Origin: Segatella albensis DSM 11370 = JCM 12258
GTDB lineage: Bacteria; Bacteroidota; Bacteroidia; Bacteroidales; Bacteroidaceae
Assembly (NCBI RefSeq): GCF_000426565.1
Contig: NZ_AUFP01000002.1
Coordinates: 62,001 to 126,000 of the forward strand
DNA: 64,000 nt
Direction of reading: 5' to 3'
Within the stretch, counting starts at the first letter, position 1, and every line of letters begins with the position of its first letter. The translations under genes and the position numbers were made by a program. Shown here one piece after another: positions 54,128 through 62,498 of this stretch. The notes below the pieces were generated by a model. That model saw only the letters and a list, made by a program, of their open reading frames with translations, did no database searches and was not told where the DNA came from.

Positions 54128-56665
54128 ATGCAGAAAAAGGTAAAAATCGCTGTGATGGCGTTCTGTTACAGTCCTTTGGTCTTCGCTCAAAATGTAAATT
54201 CTGAGAATCAAGCTAAAGCTCTTGACGAAAATGCCTTCACTTTCACCGAAGCACAGTTGGGTGAGGATGACAACATGTCTCAGAATGTTACCATCCTAAA
54301 TTCAACAAACAATGCGTATGCATCTGAAGTGGGATTCCTATTCTCACCTATGCGTTTCCGTTATCGTGCATTAAACCAGAAGTACAATGAGGTCTATATC
54401 AATGGCGCTTCCATGAACGATATGGAATCAGGACAGTTCAGATTCTCTAACATCGGAGGTTTAAACCGTTTCACCAGAAACGTTGAGTTTGCTCTTCCTT
54501 TTGAATCAAACAACTTCGCTTATGGTAGTATTGCGGGTAGCAACAACTACGATTTTCGTGCTGGAAGCATGGGAGCAGGACAGTATATCTCCCTTGCCGG
54601 TGCTAATCGCAACTACACACTTCGTGGTATGTATACCTATGCTTCAGGCTTTAACGAGAAAGGTTGGGCTGTAGCTGCTGGTCTTACTTACCGCTGGGCT
54701 AACCATGGATATGTAGAGGGTACTTTCTATAATGCGCTTTCTTATTTCTTTGGCGTCCAGAAGAAATGGAACAATGGACATTCACTGAGTTTCACAACTT
54801 GGGGTAACCCTACCGAGCGCTCTACTCAGGGTGCTTCTACCGATGAGGCTTACTGGATGGCTAACGATTATTACTATAATCCATATTGGGGTTATCAGAA
54901 CGGACATAAGCGTAACTCTCGCGTCGTTAACGACTTTGCTCCTTCTGGCATCCTTACCTGGGACTGGGACATCAACGATAAAACGAAGTTGACTACTTCT
55001 GTCTTTGGTAAATATAGTATGTATAAGAGCACTAAGTTGAACTATAACAATGCAGAGAATCCTCAGCCTGACTACTGGAAGAATATGCCTAGTAGCTACT
55101 ATGATGTATGGGGAAACTATAATGCAGCCGACGAGGCTCAATGGCAACGCTCTTACGATTACTGGACTAGCATGAAGATGCATCGCCAGATCAACTGGGA
55201 CCGTTTGTATTATGCCAACAAAAATACTGACGGTGATGCTATCTATTACATACAGGCTAAGCATAATGATAACTTGATGCTGAGTATGTCTTCTGCTTTG
55301 ACTCATAACTTTACTGAGAAGCAGACTCTGAATGTTGGTATCAACCTTGCTGCCAACACAGCTCGTCACTATCAGACTATAGATGATTTGCTCGGTGCTA
55401 GTCAGTTCCACAATATCAATACTTATGCTGTAGGTGAGTATGCTCTTTCTAACCCACTCGTTCAGTATGACCTGAATACCGTTGATGCAAATGGTAATGC
55501 AAAATCTGTTGGCGTCGGTGATACTTTCGGTTATGATTACCGCCTCAACGAGCGTAAAGCTTTGGGATGGTTAAGTTGGAGCGAGGTATTCGGTATCGCT
55601 CACTATACTGCTGCTGCCAAGATTGGTTATACAAATATGTATCGTAACGGATATATGCGCAACGGTTTGTTCGCTGACAACTCTTACGGTAAGAGCAAAA
55701 AGGCTGACTTCGTGGATGGCGGTGTCAAGTTGAGTTCTTCTTTCGCTATGGCTCCTGGTCATACCTTGGCTTTGGGTATCGGATATGAGAAGCATACACC
55801 AACAGCCGCTACTGCTTTCTCGGCTCCTGAGATGAACAACGACTTCGTACTCAACTTGAAGAATGAGAACATCTATAGCGCTGAAGCTAGCTATCAGTTC
55901 CAGAACGGATGGTTACATGCTAACATCGGTGGTTACTATAACTATATGAGTAATGGTACGGAGTGGCAGAACTTCTACTTCGATGATGTTAACTCTTTCA
56001 CTTACGTAAGTCTTACCGACCTTCGCAAAGCTTATTATGGTTTAGAGGCTGGCTTGAACGCAAAACTTACTTCATGGTTGAACTTCAAGGTTGTAGGTAC
56101 TATCAGCGAGGCTAAATATCTGAACAATGCTACCGCAACATATTTGATCTCTACAAAAGCCAACGTCACTTCAGAGACTGTCTACAGCAAGAATATGCGC
56201 GAGAGTGGTACTCCTCTGAAGGTTGCCAGCTTGGGTCTTGACTATCATCTCGGTGGCTGGTATATCGACTTGAACGCTAACTATTATGATGATATCTATC
56301 TCTCTTGGTCTCCTAGCATGCGCTACGAAAGCACTTTGAAGACTACAAAGAGCATCGACATCAATACCGGTGAATATATCGCTCCTGAACAGGCTAAGGG
56401 TAAAGGTGGTTGGATGGTAGACGGAAGCATCGGCAAGAGCTTCAGACTGAGAAACGGTCATCAGTTGAACTTCAACTTCTCTATAACCAATATTCTGAAC
56501 AACCAGAAGATGGTATCAGGCGGTTATGAACAGAGTCGTAGCGACTATACCGTAACCGATGCCGGAGATTACAACAAGGCCCGTACCTATAAGTTCTCTA
56601 AGAACAGCAAGAAGTATTATGTATTCGGTACCAATGGAATGTTCCAGGTATCTTATAGATTCTAA
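54128..56665 (+). CDS. TonB-dependent receptor-like outer-membrane barrel
   Basis: 845 residues: signal peptide ending VFAQ, a short plug-like region (about 60-140; YINGASMNDMESGQFRFSN equals the plug motif NGxxMNDxExG) and a large barrel ending in FQVSYRF, a canonical C-terminal Phe. It lacks the usual carboxypeptidase-like N-terminal domain. It heads a run of three lipoprotein genes (DUF5689, OB-fold, nuclease), implying that it takes up or anchors what they bind. Confidence 0.82.
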   Translation: MQKKVKIAVMAFCYSPLVFAQNVNSENQAKALDENAFTFTEAQLGEDDNMSQNVTILNSTNNAYASEVGFLFSPMRFRYRALNQKYNEVYINGASMNDMESGQFRFSNIGGLNRFTRNVEFALPFESNNFAYGSIAGSNNYDFRAGSMGAGQYISLAGANRNYTLRGMYTYASGFNEKGWAVAAGLTYRWANHGYVEGTFYNALSYFFGVQKKWNNGHSLSFTTWGNPTERSTQGASTDEAYWMANDYYYNPYWGYQNGHKRNSRVVNDFAPSGILTWDWDINDKTKLTTSVFGKYSMYKSTKLNYNNAENPQPDYWKNMPSSYYDVWGNYNAADEAQWQRSYDYWTSMKMHRQINWDRLYYANKNTDGDAIYYIQAKHNDNLMLSMSSALTHNFTEKQTLNVGINLAANTARHYQTIDDLLGASQFHNINTYAVGEYALSNPLVQYDLNTVDANGNAKSVGVGDTFGYDYRLNERKALGWLSWSEVFGIAHYTAAAKIGYTNMYRNGYMRNGLFADNSYGKSKKADFVDGGVKLSSSFAMAPGHTLALGIGYEKHTPTAATAFSAPEMNNDFVLNLKNENIYSAEASYQFQNGWLHANIGGYYNYMSNGTEWQNFYFDDVNSFTYVSLTDLRKAYYGLEAGLNAKLTSWLNFKVVGTISEAKYLNNATATYLISTKANVTSETVYSKNMRESGTPLKVASLGLDYHLGGWYIDLNANYYDDIYLSWSPSMRYESTLKTTKSIDINTGEYIAPEQAKGKGGWMVDGSIGKSFRLRNGHQLNFNFSITNILNNQKMVSGGYEQSRSDYTVTDAGDYNKARTYKFSKNSKKYYVFGTNGMFQVSYRF

Positions 56666-56676
56666 AATAGAAAATC

Positions 56677-57996
56677 ATGAAGAAATTTAAATATATCGCA
56701 TTAGGACTCACGGGGCTGCTCTTCGCATCTTGTATGGGTGCAGACTATGCTGATCCGGACGATAGCATTCCACCATATGGTAACAATTCTATCATAGGAA
56801 CCAATATCATCAGCATCGACTCTTTGAAAAATATCAACGAGTATGCTAATGCTATCGATAACAATGGCTATAAACTCATCGACCAGGATATCCAAATCAA
56901 GGGTATCGTAACGGGTAACGATAAGATGGGAAATATCTATAAGGAGATTTCTCTACAAGATAAGACGGGTGCTATCTTGATTCGCGTAAATCAGGGTGGG
57001 CTCTTCGCTACTCTCCCTGTAGGTCAGGAGGTTCTCATCAATCTGAAAGACTTATACATCGGTGGATATGGCAAACAGGCTCAGCTCGGTTTGCTGTATA
57101 ATGGTTCGGTAGGCTATATCGACCGCTATAGCTTCAACAAGTTCTATCGTCTGATGGGTAATCCAGACAAGGCTAAGGCTGAGGCTCTTGCTGAGGAATT
57201 CGACCTGAACAAGGTTAACGACGAAACTTATCTCAAGAAGAATGCCGGTAAACTGATGTATATTAAGAATGTGGCTTTTTCTGACGCTAACGGTAAGAAT
57301 ACATACGCTCCTAAAGGTAGCGACCAAAGCATTAACCGTGGTTTGAAGAATGCAAAGACTAGTCAGAACATTTCTACTTCCAACTTGGTGGTACGCACAA
57401 GTACTTATGCTAAGTTTGCTAATGAGGTGTTACCAAGTGGTAGCGTGGACATCACGGGTATCTTCACACGATTCAACAAGACTTTCCAGATCTTGCTCCG
57501 CGGAACTGATTCTACAGAGATCTGCCCAAGTCTGAAACCTTTCCTCACTGAATCATTCGGTGAAAGCCAGGGGCAATTCTCCATCGACAACATTGCATTG
57601 AGCGAAGGTGTTGACCATGTGTGGGCATGGGCTTCTGCACAATATGGAATGAAGGCTTCTGCTAATATCAGCAAAAAGAATTATGCTACACAGAGCCGTT
57701 TGGTTTCTCCTGCTATCGACTTGAGCAAAGCAAAGGGTGCTACCTTGACTTTCGATCAGGCAGGTAAATTCTTCAGCACTTATGCCAACGACTGCAAAGT
57801 TCAGGTGTCTACAGACTTAAAGAACTGGACTGACCTTACTGTGTCTGAGGAGTTGACTGGTAAGAACTGGAACTTCGTGACAACTACTTGCGACTTAAAA
57901 CCTTATGTCGGCAAGACTATCTATATCGGATTCCTTTACACCAGTACTGCTGAAGCTGCTGCGACATGGGAAATTAAGAATGTAACAGTAGAATAA
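56677..57996 (+). CDS. DUF5689-type surface lipoprotein
   Basis: 439 residues with lipobox FASC. Residues ~45-280 match the DUF5689 pattern, an OB-like fold (IKGIVTGNDKMGNIYKEI, then LPVGQEVLINLKDLYIGGYG). Residues ~290-439 form a jelly-roll-like binding domain (SPAIDLSKAKGATLTFDQAG; DCKVQVSTDLKNWTDL) of the choice-of-anchor type. It starts 11 bases after the receptor gene, like a SusD-type partner in position though not in sequence. Confidence 0.8.
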   Translation: MKKFKYIALGLTGLLFASCMGADYADPDDSIPPYGNNSIIGTNIISIDSLKNINEYANAIDNNGYKLIDQDIQIKGIVTGNDKMGNIYKEISLQDKTGAILIRVNQGGLFATLPVGQEVLINLKDLYIGGYGKQAQLGLLYNGSVGYIDRYSFNKFYRLMGNPDKAKAEALAEEFDLNKVNDETYLKKNAGKLMYIKNVAFSDANGKNTYAPKGSDQSINRGLKNAKTSQNISTSNLVVRTSTYAKFANEVLPSGSVDITGIFTRFNKTFQILLRGTDSTEICPSLKPFLTESFGESQGQFSIDNIALSEGVDHVWAWASAQYGMKASANISKKNYATQSRLVSPAIDLSKAKGATLTFDQAGKFFSTYANDCKVQVSTDLKNWTDLTVSEELTGKNWNFVTTTCDLKPYVGKTIYIGFLYTSTAEAAATWEIKNVTVE

Positions 57997-58031
57997 TACT
58001 CATCAAGTAAAAAAAACAAAAAACAATAAAT

Positions 58032-59348
58032 ATGAAAAAGCTTATTTGTTCAATGTTTGCATTGGCAATGACTGCCATGACATTCGTAAGTTGTGAGGAT
58101 GTTCCTATGCCTTACACTCTTCCTACCGATAATGGTGGAAAAACCGAAGATACCGTTGCTGCTACCGGTACCGGTACTCAGGCAGACCCTTACAACGTTG
58201 CTGCCGCAGTAAAGTTGATCAAAGGTCTTGAGGCTGGCATACAGACTGAAACTGCTATCTACGTAAAAGGTAAGGTGAAGAGTTTCGCTAGTGACTATGC
58301 TTCTGCTATCAGCGGATTCGGTAACGCTAACTATTATATCACCGATGATGGCAACAACGAGTTGTACATCTTTCAGAGCTATTACTTAGGTGGTGCGAAA
58401 TTTACTTCAGCAGACCAGCTCAAGGAGGGTGACGAGGTTGTTATCTATGGTAAGTTCGTAAACTATAAGGGTAACACTCCTGAGACTGTAGGTAAGGGCG
58501 CTTCTCATATCTATTCTCTGAATGGCAAGACTTCTTCCACCAACACTCCTACTGTTACCGAGGAACAGAAAGGTGATGGTACTCTGGCTAAGCCTTACAA
58601 CCCTGCTGCAGCATACGTAAAAGCTTCTTCTCTCGACGGTGAGGGTAAGATCGAAAACGTTTATGTTTCTGGTATCGTTTCTAAAGTTGAGGTGAGCACA
58701 CAGTTTGGTAACGCTACTTACACCATCTCTGAGGATGGCAAGACTACCGGTACTCAATTCTCTATCTACCGCGGTTTGTATCTCGAGGGTGCTAAGTTCA
58801 AATCTGCCGACCAGTTGAAGGTTGGTCAGAAGGTTGTTGTATTGGGTACTCTTGTAAACTACATGGGTAACACTCCTCAGATGACAAAAGATAGTAAGTT
58901 GATCTCTGTCGAAGGTGAGGGTACTACTCCTGAGGCTGACGATGAAATCGCTGTCAGCAGCTTCGGTTTGGGCAACACCACAGATTGGGGCACACAGACT
59001 ATGGCTGATGGAACCAAGATTATCGCTGATAAGGGTACCGGAAGCAATGTTCCTAAGTATTATAGTGCAAGCAATGGTACAATCCGTATGTATCCTGGTA
59101 ACTCGCTGACCTTTGAGGCTACCAAGAAGATTGAAAGCATCGTATTCACATGCGACAGCAGCAATGGTACAAACTATACTGCTGAAGGTAAAGTTACGGT
59201 TACTTTTGGTACAGTCGCTCTCAATGATCTTGTATTTACTATCAGCGGAATCAACAACACAAAGGTAACGATTACAAATAGTAATACCGCTACCGGAAGT
59301 AAAACTCAGCTCAGAATAAAAAGCTTCAAGATCGTCTACGCTAAGTAA
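58032..59348 (+). CDS. Lipoprotein with tandem OB-fold domains (DUF6359-like)
   Basis: 438 residues with lipobox VSC. Two homologous OB-like units occur at about 45-170 and 180-300, each with the sequence pattern GTxxxPYN..AA, IYVKGKV/VYVSGIV, YYLGGAKFTSADQLK or YLEGAKFKSADQLK, and GxxVNYxGNTP. A C-terminal jelly-roll-like domain follows (~305-438). OB-folds often bind single-stranded nucleic acid. A terminator hairpin follows. Confidence 0.8.
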   Translation: MKKLICSMFALAMTAMTFVSCEDVPMPYTLPTDNGGKTEDTVAATGTGTQADPYNVAAAVKLIKGLEAGIQTETAIYVKGKVKSFASDYASAISGFGNANYYITDDGNNELYIFQSYYLGGAKFTSADQLKEGDEVVIYGKFVNYKGNTPETVGKGASHIYSLNGKTSSTNTPTVTEEQKGDGTLAKPYNPAAAYVKASSLDGEGKIENVYVSGIVSKVEVSTQFGNATYTISEDGKTTGTQFSIYRGLYLEGAKFKSADQLKVGQKVVVLGTLVNYMGNTPQMTKDSKLISVEGEGTTPEADDEIAVSSFGLGNTTDWGTQTMADGTKIIADKGTGSNVPKYYSASNGTIRMYPGNSLTFEATKKIESIVFTCDSSNGTNYTAEGKVTVTFGTVALNDLVFTISGINNTKVTITNSNTATGSKTQLRIKSFKIVYAK

Positions 59349-59376
59349 TTTAGATAAACTTTCATAAAAAAAAATG

Positions 59377-59417
59377 TAGGATGCGAAAATCTTTGTATTT
59401 TTGCATCCTATTATTTT
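59377..59417 (+). terminator. Terminator of the receptor operon, overlapping a promoter
   Basis: A 14-bp stem with one G-T pair (59377-59390 with 59397-59410), 6-base loop and a following TTATTTTTT run. The 3' arm contains the -7 element of the nuclease gene. Confidence 0.8.
59396..59403 (+). promoter_or_regulatory. -7 element (TATTTTTG) of the nuclease gene
   Basis: TATTTTTGC lies 22 bases before the ATG at 59426, within the arm of the terminator hairpin. No -33 box was recognised. Confidence 0.45.
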
Positions 59418-59425
59418 TTGTACGT

Positions 59426-60364
59426 ATGAAAAGAAATAAGTTTTATCTCATAGCTCTTGCAGCTCTGACAGTTCTTGCAGGATGCAGTAACGACACGGAA
59501 ACTACAGACGGTGACAGCGAAATCAACATCAACAAGAATGTTGTAACAGGCAATCTACCTTCTGAAGTTACACGACTGGAGTTTCCGAAACTAAAGGACG
59601 GAAACAATTGCGTCATTGTGCATTATGCAAAAGAACCGGGAGGTACTAACAAGGACGTTAACTATGCCGTGGAATGGGATACTAAGAAGAAGGCTAACAG
59701 ATGGACTTGCTACATCATGACGACTAACAATCAACAGGATATCGTCAAAAGAAAACCTTATACATCAACAGCAGACCAATATCCACAAGACCCGAATCTG
59801 CCAAATTCATACCGATTCTCCACAGACCCTTTCAGAGGTTCCGGATATGACCACGGACATCTATGTCCGTCAGCAGACCGATTATACTCAAGAGACGCAA
59901 ACGATCAAACTTTCTATCTGACGAATATGATTCCGCAACCTCATGACTTTAATGCTGGTATGTGGGAGAAAATGGAAGCTGAAGTAAGAAGACTCCTAGA
60001 AAAGCAAGTAAGCTTTGATTTGAGTCATTACAAGGTTGACAAAGATACTTTGTTCGTCGTAAAAGGTGGCACAATGGATAAGAGCGACCAAATAGCAAGG
60101 ACGCTCAGCAATGGCTTGATCGTGCCAAAATATAATTATTGCGCTCTTCTCATGAAATGCCATGATGGATATATGGCCATGGGATTCTGGTTCGACCAAA
60201 CTAAAAACTATTCGGATTCTGATAAACCAGAGAACTATATCGTAAACATCGATGAACTGGAATCTCTCACAGGGATAGACTTCTTCTGTAACCTACCCGA
60301 TGAGATTGAAAATCGTATAGAAAGACTTCCACGGGAAAACTTGAAAAGAATCTGGGGATACTAA
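59426..60364 (+). CDS. DNA/RNA non-specific endonuclease, lipoprotein
   Basis: The ATG at 59426 opens a lipoprotein signal with lipobox LAGC; an in-frame ATG at 59381 is upstream of the promoter and is rejected. The 312-residue product is a Serratia-nuclease-type beta-beta-alpha metal enzyme: DHGHLCPSADR provides the catalytic His and TNMIPQPHDFNAGMWEKME the metal-binding Asn. It should cut DNA and RNA at the cell surface or in the periplasm, feeding the neighbouring receptor. Confidence 0.92.
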   Translation: MKRNKFYLIALAALTVLAGCSNDTETTDGDSEININKNVVTGNLPSEVTRLEFPKLKDGNNCVIVHYAKEPGGTNKDVNYAVEWDTKKKANRWTCYIMTTNNQQDIVKRKPYTSTADQYPQDPNLPNSYRFSTDPFRGSGYDHGHLCPSADRLYSRDANDQTFYLTNMIPQPHDFNAGMWEKMEAEVRRLLEKQVSFDLSHYKVDKDTLFVVKGGTMDKSDQIARTLSNGLIVPKYNYCALLMKCHDGYMAMGFWFDQTKNYSDSDKPENYIVNIDELESLTGIDFFCNLPDEIENRIERLPRENLKRIWGY

Positions 60365-60420
60365 CAACTCTCGTGGTTCCTTTAAAATATATTGATAATA
60401 TGCAAATAACTCGCAAATTA

Positions 60421-60452
60421 TTTGCTAATTCCCAAAAATCTTCGTAAATTTG
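60421..60452 (+). promoter_or_regulatory. Full-consensus promoter of rpmE2
   Basis: TTTG (60421-60424), 20 bases, TAAATTTG (60445-60452). The leader to the ATG at 60534 is about 77 bases. Confidence 0.8.
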
Positions 60453-60533
60453 CGCCCGATTACGCTCTAAGAGTCGTAAAAGACCCCGAAACGTGATATA
60501 ACATTATTAATAATATTATAATTTTAAATTAAA

Positions 60534-60785
60534 ATGAAAAAAGGTATTCATCCAGAAGACTATCGTCCCGTCGTATTTAAGGATATGTCCAACGGCGATA
60601 TGTTCCTTTCACGTTCTACATGCAAGACTACAGATACAGTAGAATTTGAAGGTGAGACTTACCCAGTAGTAAAGATTGAAATCTCAAGCACTTCTCACCC
60701 ATTCTATACAGGTAAGAGCAAGCTTGTTGATACTGCAGGTCGTGTTGACCGCTTCATGAACCGTTACGGTAAGTTGAAGAAGTAA
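60534..60785 (+). CDS. rpmE2: Ribosomal protein bL31, type B
   Basis: 83 residues. The opening [14 protein letters not shown], then [10 protein letters not shown] and [10 protein letters not shown] are diagnostic. The zinc-binding cysteines of type A L31 are absent, which defines the zinc-independent type B (YkgM-like). No zinc-uptake gene is next to it. It is monocistronic with its own promoter and terminator. Confidence 0.96.
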   Translation: MKKGIHPEDYRPVVFKDMSNGDMFLSRSTCKTTDTVEFEGETYPVVKIEISSTSHPFYTGKSKLVDTAGRVDRFMNRYGKLKK

Positions 60786-60821
60786 TATATACCTTTTTGA
60801 TTTAAGGATATATTAAGTACG

Positions 60822-60870
60822 AAAGTGCATTTAGACGTAGTTGCATATGCGTTTGAATGCACTTTTTCTA
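60822..60870 (+). terminator. Terminator of rpmE2
   Basis: AAAGTGCAT (60822-60830) pairs with ATGCACTTT (60857-60865), the loop can fold further, and TTTCT follows. Confidence 0.75.
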
Positions 60871-60877
60871 TGCCCAT

Positions 60878-60910
60878 AAAAAAAGGTCGCACAACTCTCG
60901 TTGCACGACC
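60878..60910 (-). terminator. Terminator of the lipoprotein gene at 61655
   Basis: On the minus strand an 11-bp stem with two wobble pairs (60910-60900 with 60895-60885), 4-base loop, then TTTTTTT (60884-60878). Confidence 0.8.
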
Positions 60911-60950
60911 CACAGCTAATCTCAAGTTAATTCTCGCAAGTGGAGTTTTG

Positions 60951-61655
60951 TTATCTCCTTATCAATTTCTTTTCACCCTTTATCTCTTGCTTCTGTAAAT
61001 CCGTACTACCGAAATTGCGAATAGAAGAAGCCCTCGTTGAAGACTTGGCGCTCTCTGTACGGGTCAAGTCGATATAAATCATATCTTTGTTGTTGGTCCC
61101 TGCCATATATCCTCTGAAGATACCTGTAGATTCTTCTAGACGGAAACCATAAGTGCTGGCACTGATGTCCATCACATAAGTAGATCCACTGGCATACTTT
61201 ATATATATGTTACCATTATAGTCGATATACCAAGTAAACTTTAAAGTCTGTCTCTCATTTCCCGATACGTCTATCTCCACACCTGTACCTTTGATCGCAT
61301 TAGTATTCGCCTGTACGAATGTCATCGCTACATCAAAAGAAGCTTGTTCACCAGTAGTTCCGTTAGTAAACTGCATCTGTCCGGTCCACTTACCACTCAA
61401 CACCTGAGCCTCATCGAGAAGGGTGTTACCTTGCTGTCCGCCACCATTATAGTTTCCACCATTGTTGTAATAACCGTTATTCCAGTTATAATAGCCATTA
61501 CTATATCCATACCACCAAGGTGTATGATCGCCATACCAAGGTCTGTCATACCAATAGCCACTATCATCATACCAGTAGTCGCTATCACAACTTGTCATCA
61601 TAAGAGGCGATGTTGCTACCATCAGCATCAATATAAAATGAGTAAACCTTTTCAT
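60951..61655 (-). CDS. Small lipoprotein with Tyr/Trp/Gly/Asn-rich N-terminus
   Basis: 234 residues, lipobox MTSC. Mature residues ~24-75 are extremely rich in Tyr, Trp, Gly and Asn (WYDDSGYWYD; NGYYNNGGNY). A beta-rich domain follows (~85-200), opening LSGKWTGQMQF, like lipocalin-type lipoproteins, with a basic tail. Function unknown. It shares low-complexity aromatic composition with the 48730 gene product and its promoter boxes with that gene and the 62271 gene. Confidence 0.75.
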   Translation of the reverse strand: MKRFTHFILMLMVATSPLMMTSCDSDYWYDDSGYWYDRPWYGDHTPWWYGYSNGYYNWNNGYYNNGGNYNGGGQQGNTLLDEAQVLSGKWTGQMQFTNGTTGEQASFDVAMTFVQANTNAIKGTGVEIDVSGNERQTLKFTWYIDYNGNIYIKYASGSTYVMDISASTYGFRLEESTGIFRGYMAGTNNKDMIYIDLTRTESAKSSTRASSIRNFGSTDLQKQEIKGEKKLIRR

Positions 61656-61698
61656 ATCTTTCCATTTTTAAATTCTACTTTTATCTTGTTTTCAATAG

Positions 61699-61762
61699 CA
61701 AAAGTAAACAAAATCCCCATAGCTAGATAGTATTTTTTCCTATTTTGCTATGGGGATTTCCC
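61699..61762 (-). promoter_or_regulatory. Promoter and GGG-N5-CCC boxes of the 61655 gene
   Basis: TACTTTTG is at 61706-61699 (minus strand). GGGGATTTCCC (61752-61762 on the plus strand) lies about 55 bases upstream of it, and a half box (GGGGATTTT on the minus strand, 61718-61710) lies 44 bases nearer. The two boxes share an inverted GCTATGGGGATTT. Confidence 0.6.
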
Positions 61763-61794
61763 TATTCTATTTAGTAAGTTGCCGATATGTCTGT

Positions 61795-62271
61795 TTATCG
61801 CTTGTTTTCTATCGCCCCTTTGGCATAACTATCATAGTTTCTGCTATCAGAGATTAGGTCAATATTGACGTTACGCCCAGATCCATCATCAATATAACCA
61901 CGGAGATGACCACCATCGGTCGTGATGCCATAGATATAGAACCTGCGACCATTCTCAAAAGTGATCTCTACCTCACTACCCTTTACCCAATATTCAAAAC
62001 GAGAACGAGAAGCACTCTGATTATTACGAGTGAAATCTATTTCATAACCATGACCATGACGAGAACCTAGGTCTCCACTAAAATGAAAGATGGTGTAATA
62101 ATGGCCTCCTTGATCCAAACTCCACCAACTCTTATAGTAATTGGTAGAAATCGTACCTCTCCACGTGCCTTGGATATTCATTGCAATCATCTGATCTTCA
62201 TCACATGATGTAAAACACATGCTCATCAATGCTACAAATGCTATTGATAATAAAATCGAAAGTCTTTTCAT
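61795..62271 (-). CDS. Small lipoprotein, lipocalin-like
   Basis: 158 residues, lipobox FTSC. The mature part opens IQGTWRGTIS and is beta-rich and aromatic, ending in a basic tail. It parallels the second half of the 61655 product in layout (GTW/GKW start, GYI/GYM later, basic end), so both may be diverged relatives. Function unknown. It is divergent from the hybrid two-component regulator that starts at 62499. Confidence 0.72.
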   Translation of the reverse strand: MKRLSILLSIAFVALMSMCFTSCDEDQMIAMNIQGTWRGTISTNYYKSWWSLDQGGHYYTIFHFSGDLGSRHGHGYEIDFTRNNQSASRSRFEYWVKGSEVEITFENGRRFYIYGITTDGGHLRGYIDDGSGRNVNIDLISDSRNYDSYAKGAIENKR

Positions 62272-62303
62272 AACTGTTTTTTATTAATCTTTAGTTTATG
62301 CTG

Positions 62304-62387
62304 CAAAGGTAGAAATTATTTCCCGCCTAGACTCAAGAATATTCATATTATTCGTATAGAATTCCCCATTTTATCAGAGGGAATCCC
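62304..62387 (-). promoter_or_regulatory. Promoter and GGG-type boxes of the 62271 gene
   Basis: TACCTTTG is at 62311-62304 (minus strand). GGGGAATTC (minus strand, centre near 62362-62363) is about 55 bases upstream of it and GGGAATCCC (62379-62387) a further 20-21. The spacing matches the other two promoters with these boxes. Confidence 0.6.
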
Positions 62388-62498
62388 TATAAATGATGAA
62401 AAAAGCGAAAAACACTTGCTTTTATAAAAATTAATTATTATTTTTACTCCCAAAACAGTATTCGCATTTGATCATTAGATTAATTTAATACCAACGGA

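Noticed and set aside
61699..62387. GGG-type boxes as simple terminator hairpins
   Set aside because: They lie upstream of promoters at a constant distance and lack T-runs in the transcribed direction.
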